A stretch of DNA of 30,240 nucleotides from Perkinsus olseni (taxonomy: Eukaryota > Perkinsozoa > Perkinsida > Perkinsidae). The position numbers were made by a program, and so were the translations under genes. Positions 21,010 to 29,548 of this stretch are shown piece by piece. How positions within the stretch are numbered: position 1 is the stretch's first letter; the number at the start of each line of letters is the position of its first letter. The DNA lies in NCBI GenBank assembly GCA_013115135.1, contig JABANP010000593.1, positions 1 through 30,240 of the forward strand, in the 5' to 3' direction. The notes under the pieces are model-generated. The model had not been told where the DNA came from, did not search any database, and saw only the letters and a program-made list of their open reading frames with translations.

Positions 21010-21804
21010 ATGGTGAAACCCGCCGCAACTTGGCTCATCACCGCCAGTATGGTTCTGGCAAATAGGAGCGCTCAGTTCATTGGAGAATACTTGCTGTTCA
21101 CGAGGTCCCGCAGAGTACGAGCTTCGGTGTTCGATTACTCCATGGCTCTTGATTTCGCCGTACTTCCCGTGGATGACAGTTACCCGAGTTACTGGGGCTC
21201 TGCTCAGCTCCTCCACCTCACAGGAGGTCCTGGTACTTACTCGGTGAACTCTTCAGACCTTGTAGAGTTCGTCGACAGTATCCCGTCCCTTTCTGGAGAC
21301 TATGTGATTCGGCCTGTCGAGCTTCAGGATGGTGACTTGACCGAACTGTCTCAGTACAACACGATATCTTTCAAGACTATACTCGAAGGGAAAGAGGTTA
21401 CATTTTTCAGAAGAGCCCTAGACCTGGCCCCGGGTTCATACGTCTTTTACGATGCCTACTTCGCCTTGAAAATGGAGATTACAACGAAGGACGTGATGAT
21501 AACCTTCTCCTGTGAAGATTATTCTGGTGAGTTGGTTGGTGTCCAACACGAATTTCGTATAAGCGAGTTAATCGTCGGCGAGTTAACCAATGCTGTGTTC
21601 GGCGGAGGTGCAGACTACATAAGGTTCATCGGCGAAGTGGCGGCGACCTGTCCAAGCTCTGAAGTGCCGACGGAAGGTTCTACCTTTATTGTAATCGCAG
21701 CTAGGGAAGATAAAGTCTACCTGGAACTGGACGGGGTAAAGAAGAAGGTCTTTACTCTCGACAATATAAATTTTATCGACAATTATCTCCCTTATAGCAC
21801 CTGA
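21010..21804 (+). CDS. Putative secreted protein of unknown function
   Basis: An intronless frame of 264 codons starts at ATG 21010 and ends with TGA 21802-21804. The N-terminus (MVKPAATWLITASMVLANRS) is basic then hydrophobic and resembles a signal peptide. The mature part alternates acidic and hydrophobic residues as in a beta-rich extracellular domain, with two late cysteines (TFSCEDYSG and AATCPSSE) that could form a disulfide. The frame is open for another 54 bases upstream but without an ATG. I do not recognise the family. Length and layout resemble the gene at 25731, although I see no convincing sequence similarity between them. No membrane segment follows the signal region. The gene is free of the palindromes that crowd both of its flanks. 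Confidence 0.65.
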   Translation: MVKPAATWLITASMVLANRSAQFIGEYLLFTRSRRVRASVFDYSMALDFAVLPVDDSYPSYWGSAQLLHLTGGPGTYSVNSSDLVEFVDSIPSLSGDYVIRPVELQDGDLTELSQYNTISFKTILEGKEVTFFRRALDLAPGSYVFYDAYFALKMEITTKDVMITFSCEDYSGELVGVQHEFRISELIVGELTNAVFGGGADYIRFIGEVAATCPSSEVPTEGSTFIVIAAREDKVYLELDGVKKKVFTLDNINFIDNYLPYST

Positions 21805-21891
21805 GCATCGGTTTTGCGCTTAGTTGTGGTCGCCGATTCGTCCGTCTCTTTCTGCCTCCGCTGAGGGCCCCTCAGTGTGCGTGTGTACATT

Positions 21892-21913
21892 GTCGGCAGT
21901 GCCGACTCGGCAC
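21892..21913. repeat. X-n-X'-n-X palindrome chain
   Basis: TCGGCA-G-TGCCGA-C-TCGGCA inside two overlapping 7-arm palindromes (21892-21906 and 21899-21913). Another 7-arm palindrome, CTGAGGG-C-CCCTCAG, lies just before at 21861-21875. Confidence 0.95.
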
Positions 21914-22177
21914 GCGTACTTTTGCTCGGGGTTCGAGCCTCGGGCCGAGCTATGGCCGTACTTTCTCACTAAACTCTGTGATAGGTTGGCTCGATCCAGG
22001 TAGGTGGGTTGGCTTGGGCCGCCCGCGATAGATCCACCCACAGTGGGTCTGTCATACCCCCATTGTTTTGGAATAAGTCCATTCCCTAGACTCAGATGTT
22101 GATGAGTTCAGTTTTGAACGGGGTGAACTTTAAAACTACTGCAGCTTAGTAAGATAAATTCCGCTGGGCAGTCGAGC

Positions 22178-22199
22178 ATCCGCGCCGCGGATTCCGCGG
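22178..22199. repeat. X-n-X'-n-X palindrome chain
   Basis: ATCCGCG-C-CGCGGAT (22178-22192) overlaps CCGCGGA-T-TCCGCGG (22185-22199). Confidence 0.95.
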
Positions 22200-22427
22200 T
22201 GAAAGTTTTACCGGGAAAAACTGTTTTAACGTAACACGAATTTCGGCGGCACGTCGAAAGACTTTCGGGTTTTCGGCGAAAGTATCCAGGGCGGCTGAAG
22301 GGTGAGGAAGAATCATTCTTCCCTCCCCCAATATGAGCACGATAGCAACAGAAACATCAGGAGGCCGCAAGGAGCTGCAGCCTCATCGATATGTGGCACT
22401 TAATTCCCATGATTCTCGAAAAAAGAC

Positions 22428-22449
22428 GCAATATAATATTGCCAATATT
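22428..22449. repeat. X-n-X'-n-X palindrome chain
   Basis: GCAATAT-A-ATATTGC (22428-22442) overlaps AATATTG-C-CAATATT (22435-22449). Confidence 0.95.
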
Positions 22450-22744
22450 TATCGGAAATTCTGAGTCGGAATGATTCCTTCCTTCCCTTACCAGGGAATA
22501 TTTCCGGGCTAAAGTTCAACCGTTGAACTATGAAGATAATTCCCAGGACATGTGGTCGGGAAAGAGTCATGCGGAGTTACATGTCCGAAGATTCCAGGTC
22601 AAAGTTGATCCGCGAAATTGATATCCTTATCGGCGAAATCGACTTCCTTAATGATGAATTTGAGGGCCTTATTCGCTAAACTGGTTTCCTTACTTGAGGC
22701 CGGCCGCTAAAATGACTTCCTCATCCGCCAATTGTATCCCCCCA

Positions 22745-22850
22745 TCTCGACCCTTCCGCCAATATGCTGTCTCAACCCGGCTACGTGAAATCCTCGAGCC
22801 CCATATACGGTCTTACACGCCAAATAGACTTCTGAATGGTATAGTAGATT
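22745..22850 (-). repeat. Diverged single copy of the satellite unit and its left flank, inverted
   Basis: Read on the minus strand, CTATACCATTCAGA-AGTCTATTTGGCG, then TATATGGGGCTCGAGGAT, then GTTGAGACAGCA-ATTGGCGGA follow in the same order as in the unique left flank and first unit of the array at about 27345-27460. The stretch GCCGTTGCCGTAGCC of the array unit is absent. It is therefore a single, inverted relative of the array including its flank. Confidence 0.7.
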
Positions 22851-23373
22851 GACGTTCCTACATCACCTTCTCTTTCACACAACAGGGCTGAGTCTCTTGA
22901 GTATGCGAAGATGGTGTTTGAGCAGGCTGTGGGTCTACGATCATCGTACAATACACATCGGCACCGACAGGATCTCGTATCCTTCACTGCAGGATGGCAG
23001 CGTAAACGACCAAGCAATTCCTGAGCTGATCGATGATCGATAATCGCCGCATACATTTGATCGCGGCTTTCTCAAGGACATGAGCTCCACACGCGGGGGG
23101 CCCCACAAACAAATGCTGAAAATGAGAAGTATCATGTTACATGATACATGTACTTGCGGACTGTCTCGATTCGACCCGCAGTAATATGGTGGCGAAAGGA
23201 TTTTAGCTGTTGAGGTTGGTATGGCGCATCCAGATTCGTGACGAGATACATAGTGACTGATTCTAACGATTGATTGGCTGTCCGAAGATCGCGACGTCGT
23301 CCTGCCTTGATTCGGGTCTCCCAGTTGACGAGTGTTCAACCTTCACAGATAGGACAACTGCCGATGCTGTACT

Positions 23374-23395
23374 GGCGTGCGGCACGCCGCGTGCC
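23374..23395. repeat. X-n-X'-n-X palindrome chain
   Basis: GCGTGC-G-GCACGC-C-GCGTGC, inside two overlapping 7-arm palindromes (23374-23388 and 23381-23395). Confidence 0.95.
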
Positions 23396-23999
23396 ATTGC
23401 GAAGCTGAGCGTCGTGAGGTATCGCGGTCATCAGCCGCTTGCAAAGGCATTCCTGATGCTTCAATATCTTCATTCCTGTTCGTAAAAACGGCGCTACTCT
23501 GACTTCGCTTCATATTGTAGCACATCTCAGTTAGAAGTTTTAACTTAAAACACCCTAACCTCCACCCACTTCAGAGGGGAAAAAATTCTGCCGACCATGC
23601 TGTCCGAAAATGGATTGCTGGTGAACGCCGCCGCCTTCCTGGGGTGGCTGCCGTCCGCTTCGCCTCGACCAGAAAGCAAACTGAGAGTCCTAATTTCGAT
23701 GGGCAATTAGGCCGTTGGAAGGCACCTCCACTGAAAAGTGTGGGCTTTCGGCGCCACATTCCAACAGGACTGCCTTAGGGTCTCAATCCAGTCCAACTCA
23801 CCTCCCTTTTTTTCTGCGGAAGGGCGAGGGTCACCAAGGAACTGCTGGTAATTTCCCCAGCCCTCAGGTCTTGATCGCTACAACTCGTCGCCACGGTACC
23901 GACGTCACCAGTGGCCCTAAAACGTACGAGTTGCTCCTTCACCTTTAAGGAAGGCGTTCTTACAGTCCCGAGCGGCTTCCAAGTCATAGAGCCTGTTTC

Positions 24000-24115
24000 A
24001 CAAGGATACTTAAATTAAGGCGCCTTAAGTTTAGGAGCAACTTAAGGATTTCTTAACTTGTTTCACAAGGTTTAGGAGAACCTTAAGGAGTTCCTAAATT
24101 TAAGGCGTACTCGAG
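24000..24115. repeat. Folded repeat with two TTTCACAAGG boxes
   Basis: TGTTTCACAAGG occurs at about 23995 and 24060. Between and after lie hairpins with similar loops: CCTTAAGTT/AACTTAAGG (loop TAGGAGC) and AAGGTT/AACCTT (loop TAGGAG). The palindromes TTAAGGCGCCTTAA and GTACTCGAGTAC are also present. It looks like a small interspersed element, possibly a MITE or SINE body, of unknown family. Confidence 0.5.
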
Positions 24116-24195
24116 TACACCTGAAGCTGCAACTTGAGGAGCAAAATCGGCGAACTCGCGAGGTGTCGCAGAGCCAAACAAACCGAGTTGTTGAG

Positions 24196-24253
24196 TTGGC
24201 TGCTTGGTTAAGCCTCCATGTAAACCACCCCCCGACTCGGGTTCGATCCCCGG
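24196..24253 (+). other. tRNA-like D-arm and T-arm (SINE head or tRNA relic)
   Basis: 24198-24214 forms a D-arm (GGCT...AGCC with GGTT in the loop). 24237-24253 forms a T-arm with loop TTCGATC and matches the pol III B box. The spacing suits a tRNA, but the acceptor ends do not pair and the anticodon stem does not form. It is a relic or a tRNA-derived SINE head, not a working tRNA gene. Confidence 0.35.
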
Positions 24254-24627
24254 GAGAGACCTGAATTTCTTGGCCTAAGTGTGGTCCTTTGACAACTATC
24301 GCCATTTGAGTTAGCGAGAATTCACGTTGGCAATAACTAATGATCGTACCCTACTGTAACACAAGACCCATACACGTAGTACCACTACTAATAGTAGTCT
24401 ACTGTGAACTACAGTCTATAGTACGAATATATCATGCTATTACTGAAAATAACTTCTAACGTAGGCTTCTCTAAGAGCTCCGGCAATTCCATCCACCGGA
24501 GCATCGTCGTCAACTGCAACTACCTCATTCTCATACGCGGCTGCCTGCGCTTCCTCGACGTCCTGCAAAGACTGGTTCAGCGCCGTAGCCATATTATTGA
24601 GGATGAAGCCATATATTGGAAAGTAAC

Positions 24628-24760
24628 CAGATGTTAACGTCGCGGCTACTCTCGCTGAAGGCGTAGTGCCAGTATGATTCGCAGATGGGCCCAGTCTGAC
24701 GGCAGGAAGATCATTTTCTCTATTTCAACCACCTTCTACACATATCAGGCGAGTACTACT
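24628..24760 (+). pseudogene. Truncated copy of the 3' end of the 25731 gene
   Basis: From CCAGATGTTAAC onward it matches the end of the gene at 25731-26519: DVNVAATLAEGVVPV, stop, against DVDFAATLAKGVVPA, stop. The match continues into the 3' flank (TTCGCAGATGGGCCCAGTCT and TCTACAC-TATCAG) with a small insertion of about a dozen bases. Nothing upstream of 24628 matches, so the rest of this copy is lost. Confidence 0.8.
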
Positions 24761-24835
24761 CTTCAAAACCCTTTCGTTTCTTGTGAGGGGCATTCCGTCG
24801 CGAGATTTCCTCGTCTTAGAAGCACAACGTGACGC

Positions 24836-24856
24836 TATTAACGACGTTAATAACGT
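24836..24856. repeat. X-n-X'-n-X palindrome chain
   Basis: TATTAACG-A-CGTTAATA (24836-24852) overlaps ACGTTA-A-TAACGT (24844-24856). Confidence 0.95.
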
Positions 24857-24911
24857 TACGACGAATATCAAACTTAGATATCATGTTCAAGTTGGCATAC
24901 TCAGAGTAGGA

Positions 24912-24985
24912 GCTGCAAGCTGCTTGCAGCAAGCACGTGGACTCCACGTCGTGGAGTGCAGTAGGCTACTGTGCTCCACGTGCTT
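24912..24985. repeat. Dense cluster of chained odd palindromes
   Basis: Successive perfect palindromes with single-base centres are at 24912-24930 (9-bp arms), 24921-24935, 24935-24949, 24941-24957 (8-bp arms) and 24959-24971. The whole is bracketed by AAGCACGTGGA (24931-24941) and its reverse complement (24975-24985). Examples: GCAAGC-T-GCTTGC-A-GCAAGC and CGTGGA-C-TCCACG-T-CGTGGA. Confidence 0.95.
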
Positions 24986-25730
24986 AGCTTGCGAATTCTC
25001 GACAAGTAGTGCAGCTTTGATTGCGAACGCGGACGAGTCATCCGCAGCAAATGTAGAAGTGCTGGAGTCGTATCAGACGAGTCGTCTCATTTGACCTGCT
25101 GGGCATCCCTTCGAGCCCCTTGGCTCGTCTCGCGCGAGGCATCAGACGTAATCTTTGAGATAGTCCTCTCCTCCGACAAGGCTCCTCTCCCCGAAGATTT
25201 TGTGGTTTTGCGAACTTCCGGCCGTTTTGGGGCTTGGAGATATGTTGAGAACACATGCAGTTACAGGACATGGATTACAGTATCATAGACACAAATGAGT
25301 AGAACTCGCTGGAGGACAATATCAGAAGAGAAATATTATCATTGAATGAAGGCACCCTTGCATAGGGACAGCGCTCCCGTCGAGGAGCACTGCAGCGCCA
25401 TGTAATTCCGTCACCTAGACGACACTGTAGTCACGACAGGACTAAGACGCAGCACTGGAATGGGCGAAGATTCTCTTCCTCAGCTATTCACCCACTGTAG
25501 AAATATCGAACGTAGACCTGCAAGTTCTGAGCTACTTCAAGAGCTATCTGTAGGAGAGGATACGGGGCTCAGCCCCGAGTCCTGGGCGTTAGCCAATGGA
25601 ACCGTAAGACTGTCAGCCATCCGTTTGCGTACCTGTGCTTGCCTGCCGGTGAACTAACGCTATACCGTAGGAAACGTTTCCCTGCGTGCTCTTCGTAGAG
25701 GATCGCTCCGGCCTTCCAAGCTGACCATTT

Positions 25731-26519
25731 ATGAGGTGTACCTTTAAATTTTCAATGGCGCCGCCTACTAGCCTGGGCTCAACTGGCCTCTGCTCTTACG
25801 TGTTCCGGGGTTGTTGCTTCTTGTTCTTTCTCTACGGCGTGCAAGCTTTCACGGTCACCTCGCAATATCCCGAGGATTGCTTCATGCCTGGTATCGGCCC
25901 CGCTGAAGGAACGAACATTGTAGAACTATTAGAGGGTGCCTGCATCTTCACCGTCAAGGGTCGTACTCTGGCGGAGTATAGCAGTGACCTCATCGCGATT
26001 CGCCTCAATAGTAATCAGCCCGACAACAACGACTACGTGACCTTTTACTTTGCTCTCCGCGAGGATGACAACGAACAGTTCTCAGTATACACCGATCGTT
26101 CGGCCGATTTCGGGTTCACTCATGAAGGTATCTATATCCAGCCCGCCATAAGTAACGGCGAATTAGGTTTTTCTGAGACTGGCCCGGGGCCGTATGATGC
26201 TGCCAAACTTGATATGCACGGCGGACTACAGATCTCCTTCGCCGACGGTCCATTGCCGGATGGGGCTATTAAGATTATTACAACTCCGGACTATCCCTTC
26301 GTGGGGCAGTACAACAACAAAGGGTTTGCTCTCTCTGGGTCAACTGCGGCACAGAGCGGCTCTGTGATGGTCACGACCTCTCAGACACTATTCCTGCTCA
26401 AGACAGACGAAGGTTGGAAGTTCGATATCTCTTTTCAAGCTCAGGTCCGAGACGCTGAGGGGAAGCTCCCAGATGTGGACTTCGCGGCAACTCTCGCTAA
26501 AGGCGTAGTGCCAGCATGA
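25731..26519 (+). CDS. Putative secreted protein of unknown function
   Basis: Intronless frame of 262 codons from ATG 25731 to TGA 26517-26519; a second in-frame ATG at 25755 would give 254. A hydrophobic stretch (GCCFLFFLYGVQAF) about 30 residues in looks like a signal-peptide core, best placed if the second ATG is used. Two cysteines follow early in the mature part (PEDCFMPG and GACIFTV). The rest is beta-rich and acidic with no membrane segment or known motif. A 3' fragment of a relative lies about 1 kb upstream at 24628, so the gene belongs to a locally duplicated family. Family not recognised. Confidence 0.7.
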   Translation: MRCTFKFSMAPPTSLGSTGLCSYVFRGCCFLFFLYGVQAFTVTSQYPEDCFMPGIGPAEGTNIVELLEGACIFTVKGRTLAEYSSDLIAIRLNSNQPDNNDYVTFYFALREDDNEQFSVYTDRSADFGFTHEGIYIQPAISNGELGFSETGPGPYDAAKLDMHGGLQISFADGPLPDGAIKIITTPDYPFVGQYNNKGFALSGSTAAQSGSVMVTTSQTLFLLKTDEGWKFDISFQAQVRDAEGKLPDVDFAATLAKGVVPA

Positions 26520-27363
26520 TTCGCAGATGGGCCCAGTCTGATGGAAGGAAGATTTCGACCATAGTCTACACGTATCAGATGTGTACTTCTTTTCTGAACT
26601 TTTTACCTTCCTTCTGAAAGTCATTGCGTTGGGGGACTTGCTGAACTCCGAACTATGACGTTGCGATGCCATCCGGACACATCATCAATAAACAAGTCTA
26701 ACTGGAAATTCTCTATGAAAAGCGAATAAGGAAGCTGATTGACAAAATACCTCTATTCCGTTACCTCTAATCTCGGTCTGAGATACTCAGATGCAGCGAT
26801 GCCAGACGAGGTGATCTGTTCTTCACTTCTTGGGTGTTACTAAGTAAACTTCATTCCCTAGTTTGCTGAGACACCGAAGCAGAATTTCGGTATCAGGAAG
26901 CTCCCAACGCTGTGTGTGAAGGATCGGAATCCAGGAAACCGCGCGTGACCGTCAGGAGAAGGCAACAGGAAAGGAGTCTGAGCTGCGGGTGAAGCCAGTA
27001 ACGGGAACCCGAGATTAAGATTATAAATTCGGCGATTCGGCGCTGGATAGAAGCTGAGAGATCCTCAATGAGAATGCCGATGGTGATGCAATCGGAGAGT
27101 GCGGATCAGTGAGAGAAGGTCTGCAGGGAATCGAGTACGTGTTGCAAGGGAAAGATCCGCAATTGCTGTCGACGACAACCTCGTAACATCTACACGATGT
27201 TATATCGTGTGAATGCGAGGGAAATGGCGGAGCTCAGAAATCCTACTCGTAGTCGCCGAGAGAGGCCTGGCCGATTCTTGGCGTTCAATGGCCAGGTTGA
27301 GCCTGGGCCGCTGCTAAGTTAGCAGCGCTAACGGCTCCGAATGTGACTATACCATTCAGACGT
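26520..27363. other. 3' flank and array border
   Basis: No gene seen. Overlapping hairpins at about 27184-27212 (TAACATC/GATGTTA and ACACGAT/ATCGTGT), a CCTGGCC/GGCCAGG hairpin at about 27266-27296, and an odd palindrome with 9-bp arms (CGCTGCTAA-G-TTAGCAGCG) at 27309-27327. The last 40 bp are the unique flank that also appears inverted at about 22820-22850. Confidence 0.5.
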
Positions 27364-29094
27364 CTATTTGGCGGATAGGGCCGTTGCCGTAGCCTATATG
27401 GGGGTCGAGGATGATATCATCACATTAGCGAGTTGTTGTTGTTGTTGTTGTTGTTGTTGAGACATCAGCAAATTGGCGGATAGGGCCGTTGCCGTAGCCT
27501 ATATGGGGGTCGAGGATGATATCATCACATTAGCGAGTTGTTGTTGTTGAGACATCAGCAAATTGGCGGATAGGGCCGTTGCCGTAGCCTATATGGGGGT
27601 CGAGGATGATATCATCACATTAGCGAGTTGTTGTTGTTGTTGTTGAGACATCAGCAAATTGGCGGATAGGGCCGTTGCCGTAGCCTATATGGGGGGTCGA
27701 GGATGATATCATCACATTAGCGAGTTGTTGTTGTTGTTGTTGAGACATCAGCAAATTGGCGGATAGGGTTGCCGTTGCCGTAGCCTATATGGGGGGTCGA
27801 GGATGATATCATCACATTAGCGAGTTGTTGTTGTTGTTGTTGAGACATCAGCAAATTGGCGGATAGGGTTGCCGTTGCCGTAGCCTATATGGGGGTCGAG
27901 GATGATATCATCACATTAGCGAGTTGTTGTTGTTGAGACATCAGCAAATTGGCGGATAGGGCCGTTGCCGTAGCCTATATGGGGGTCGAGGATGATATCA
28001 TCACATTAGCGAGTTGTTGTTGTTGAGACATCAGCAAATTGGCGGATAGGGCCGTTGCCGTAGCCTATATGGGGGTCGAGGATGATATCATCACATTAGC
28101 GAGTTGTTGTTGTTGAGACATCAGCAAATTGGCGGATAGGGTTGCCGTTGCCGTAGCCTATATGGGGGTCGAGGATGATATCATCACATTAGCGAGTTGT
28201 TGTTGTTGTTGTTGAGACATCAGCAAATTGGCGGATAGGGTTGCCGTTGCCGTAGCCTATATGGGGGTCGAGGATGATATCATCACATTAGCGAGTTGTT
28301 GTTGTTGTTGTTGAGACATCAGCAAATTGGCGGATAGGGCCGTTGCCGTAGCCGTAGCCTATATGGGGGTCGAGGATGATATCATCACATTAGCGAGTTG
28401 TTGTTGTTGTTGTTGAGACATCAGCAAATTGGCGGATAGGGTTGCCGTTGCCGTAGCCTATATGGGGGTCGAGGATGATATCATCACATTAGCGAGTTGT
28501 TGTTGTTGTTGTTGAGACATCAGCAAATTGGCGGATAGGGCCGTTGCCGTAGCCTATATGGGGGTCGAGGATGATATCATCACATTAGCGAGTTGTTGTT
28601 GTTGAGACATCAGCAAATTGGCGGATAGGGTTGCCGTTGCCGTAGCCTATATGGGGGTCGAGGATGATATCATCACATTAGCGAGTTGTTGTTGTTGAGA
28701 CATCAGCAAATTGGCGGATAGGGTTGCCGTTGCCGTAGCCTATATGGGGGTCGAGGATGATATCATCACATTAGCGAGTTGTTGTTGTTGTTGAGACATC
28801 AGCAAATTGGCGGATAGGGCCGTTGCCGTAGCCTATATGGGGGGTCGAGGATGATATCATCACATTAGCGAGTTGTTGTTGTTGTTGTTGAGACATCAGC
28901 AAATTGGCGGATAGGGCCGTTGCCGTAGCCTATATGGGGGTCGAGGATGATATCATCACATTAGCGAGTTGTTGTTGTTGAGACATCAGCAAATTGGCGG
29001 ATAGGGCCGTTGCCGTAGCCTATATGGGGGTCGAGGATGATATCATCACATTAGCGAGTTGTTGTTGTTGTTGTTGTTGTTGTTGTTGAGACAT
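27364..29094. repeat. Satellite array, about 90-bp unit, 18 copies
   Basis: Each unit reads ACATCAGCAAATTGGCGGAT, then (GTT)GCCGTTGCCGTAGCC, then TATATGGGGGTCGAG, the 12-bp palindrome GATGATATCATC, ACATTAGCGA and a run of 4-10 GTT triplets. Variation is confined to the GTT number, an extra GTTGCC start in some units, and five or six G. All six frames carry stops, so it is non-coding. Unit-to-unit identity is otherwise nearly complete, which points to recent amplification or strong homogenisation. Confidence 0.97.
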
Positions 29095-29548
29095 TGTTGG
29101 GAGCCGGATGCACGCACCGAGTTATTGTTGATAGCCGTTCGAGTCCCATCTGTGGATGACTCAGAGTTACGCCCATTTTCAGTAACCATGACTAATCAAC
29201 ACAATAACCAGTTCTTGTAACCAATGATCCTTACTGATAACCGAGTGATATACACAGTGTAAACCCAATCGTATCCGAAGAGCAATAGATACCTCAGAGG
29301 AATACACAGATAATAACCCAGCAAACACCACAGGAATAAGGCTTGCCAATAAGTCTTATAACTTCACCTACTTCTCAGTCTTATACAGACTTACACAGCG
29401 TCTAGGCTACGCAGCTAACACATATAGAGACAGACAAGATACTCAGAGACAATGACACAGATCAATATCAACGCAGATCGGGACTCAGAATCGCCACAGA
29501 ATGACGCGCTCGCCACTTAATAGTCAAACTGCGCAAAGTCTCCCAACA
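29095..29548. mobile_element. Solo LTR, 454 bp, inserted in the satellite
   Basis: Begins TGTTGGGAG and ends CTCCCAACA, a perfect 9-bp terminal inverted repeat with TG...CA ends. ACAT flanks it on both sides (29091-29094 and 29549-29552), while intact units have this ACAT once. There is no coding content. It is unrelated to the LTRs at 11364 and 19165. A single LTR with target duplication is what remains after LTR-LTR recombination; a non-autonomous element is the alternative. Confidence 0.85.

Larger units (their letters stand above)
21805..22744. other. Non-coding, palindrome-rich region
   Basis: Holds odd palindromes at 21861-21875, 21892-21913, 22036-22048, 22178-22199, 22255-22267, 22306-22322, 22428-22449 and 22513-22529. 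A longer-loop hairpin has 8-bp arms GGACATGT/ACATGTCC at about 22546-22587. From about 22610 a degenerate motif resembling CCGC(C/T)AAAT-GACTTCC recurs every 20-40 bp. No gene is seen. Confidence 0.6.
22851..24627. other. Non-coding region with palindromes and a folded repeat
   Basis: No recognisable protein. Odd palindromes are at 22936-22948, 23029-23041, 23129-23147 (9-bp arms), 23374-23395 (chain), 23537-23551 and 24384-24403 (chain). 24000-24115 holds paired hairpins, and a tRNA-like segment lies at about 24196-24253. Confidence 0.5.
24761..25730. other. Non-coding, palindrome-rich region upstream of the 25731 gene
   Basis: Contains chains at 24836-24856 and 24912-24985 and palindromes at 25075-25087 and 25563-25577. 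A 12-bp even palindrome GGAAACGTTTCC (25670-25681) is about 50 bp before the next start codon. No protein is recognised. Confidence 0.5.

Noticed and set aside
24196..24262. Functional tRNA gene
   Set aside because: D- and T-arms form, but the acceptor and anticodon stems do not.
29125..29145. Pol III B box (GTTCGAGTCC) in the solo LTR
   Set aside because: The bases around it form no T-stem, and the TG...CA ends with a target duplication fit an LTR.
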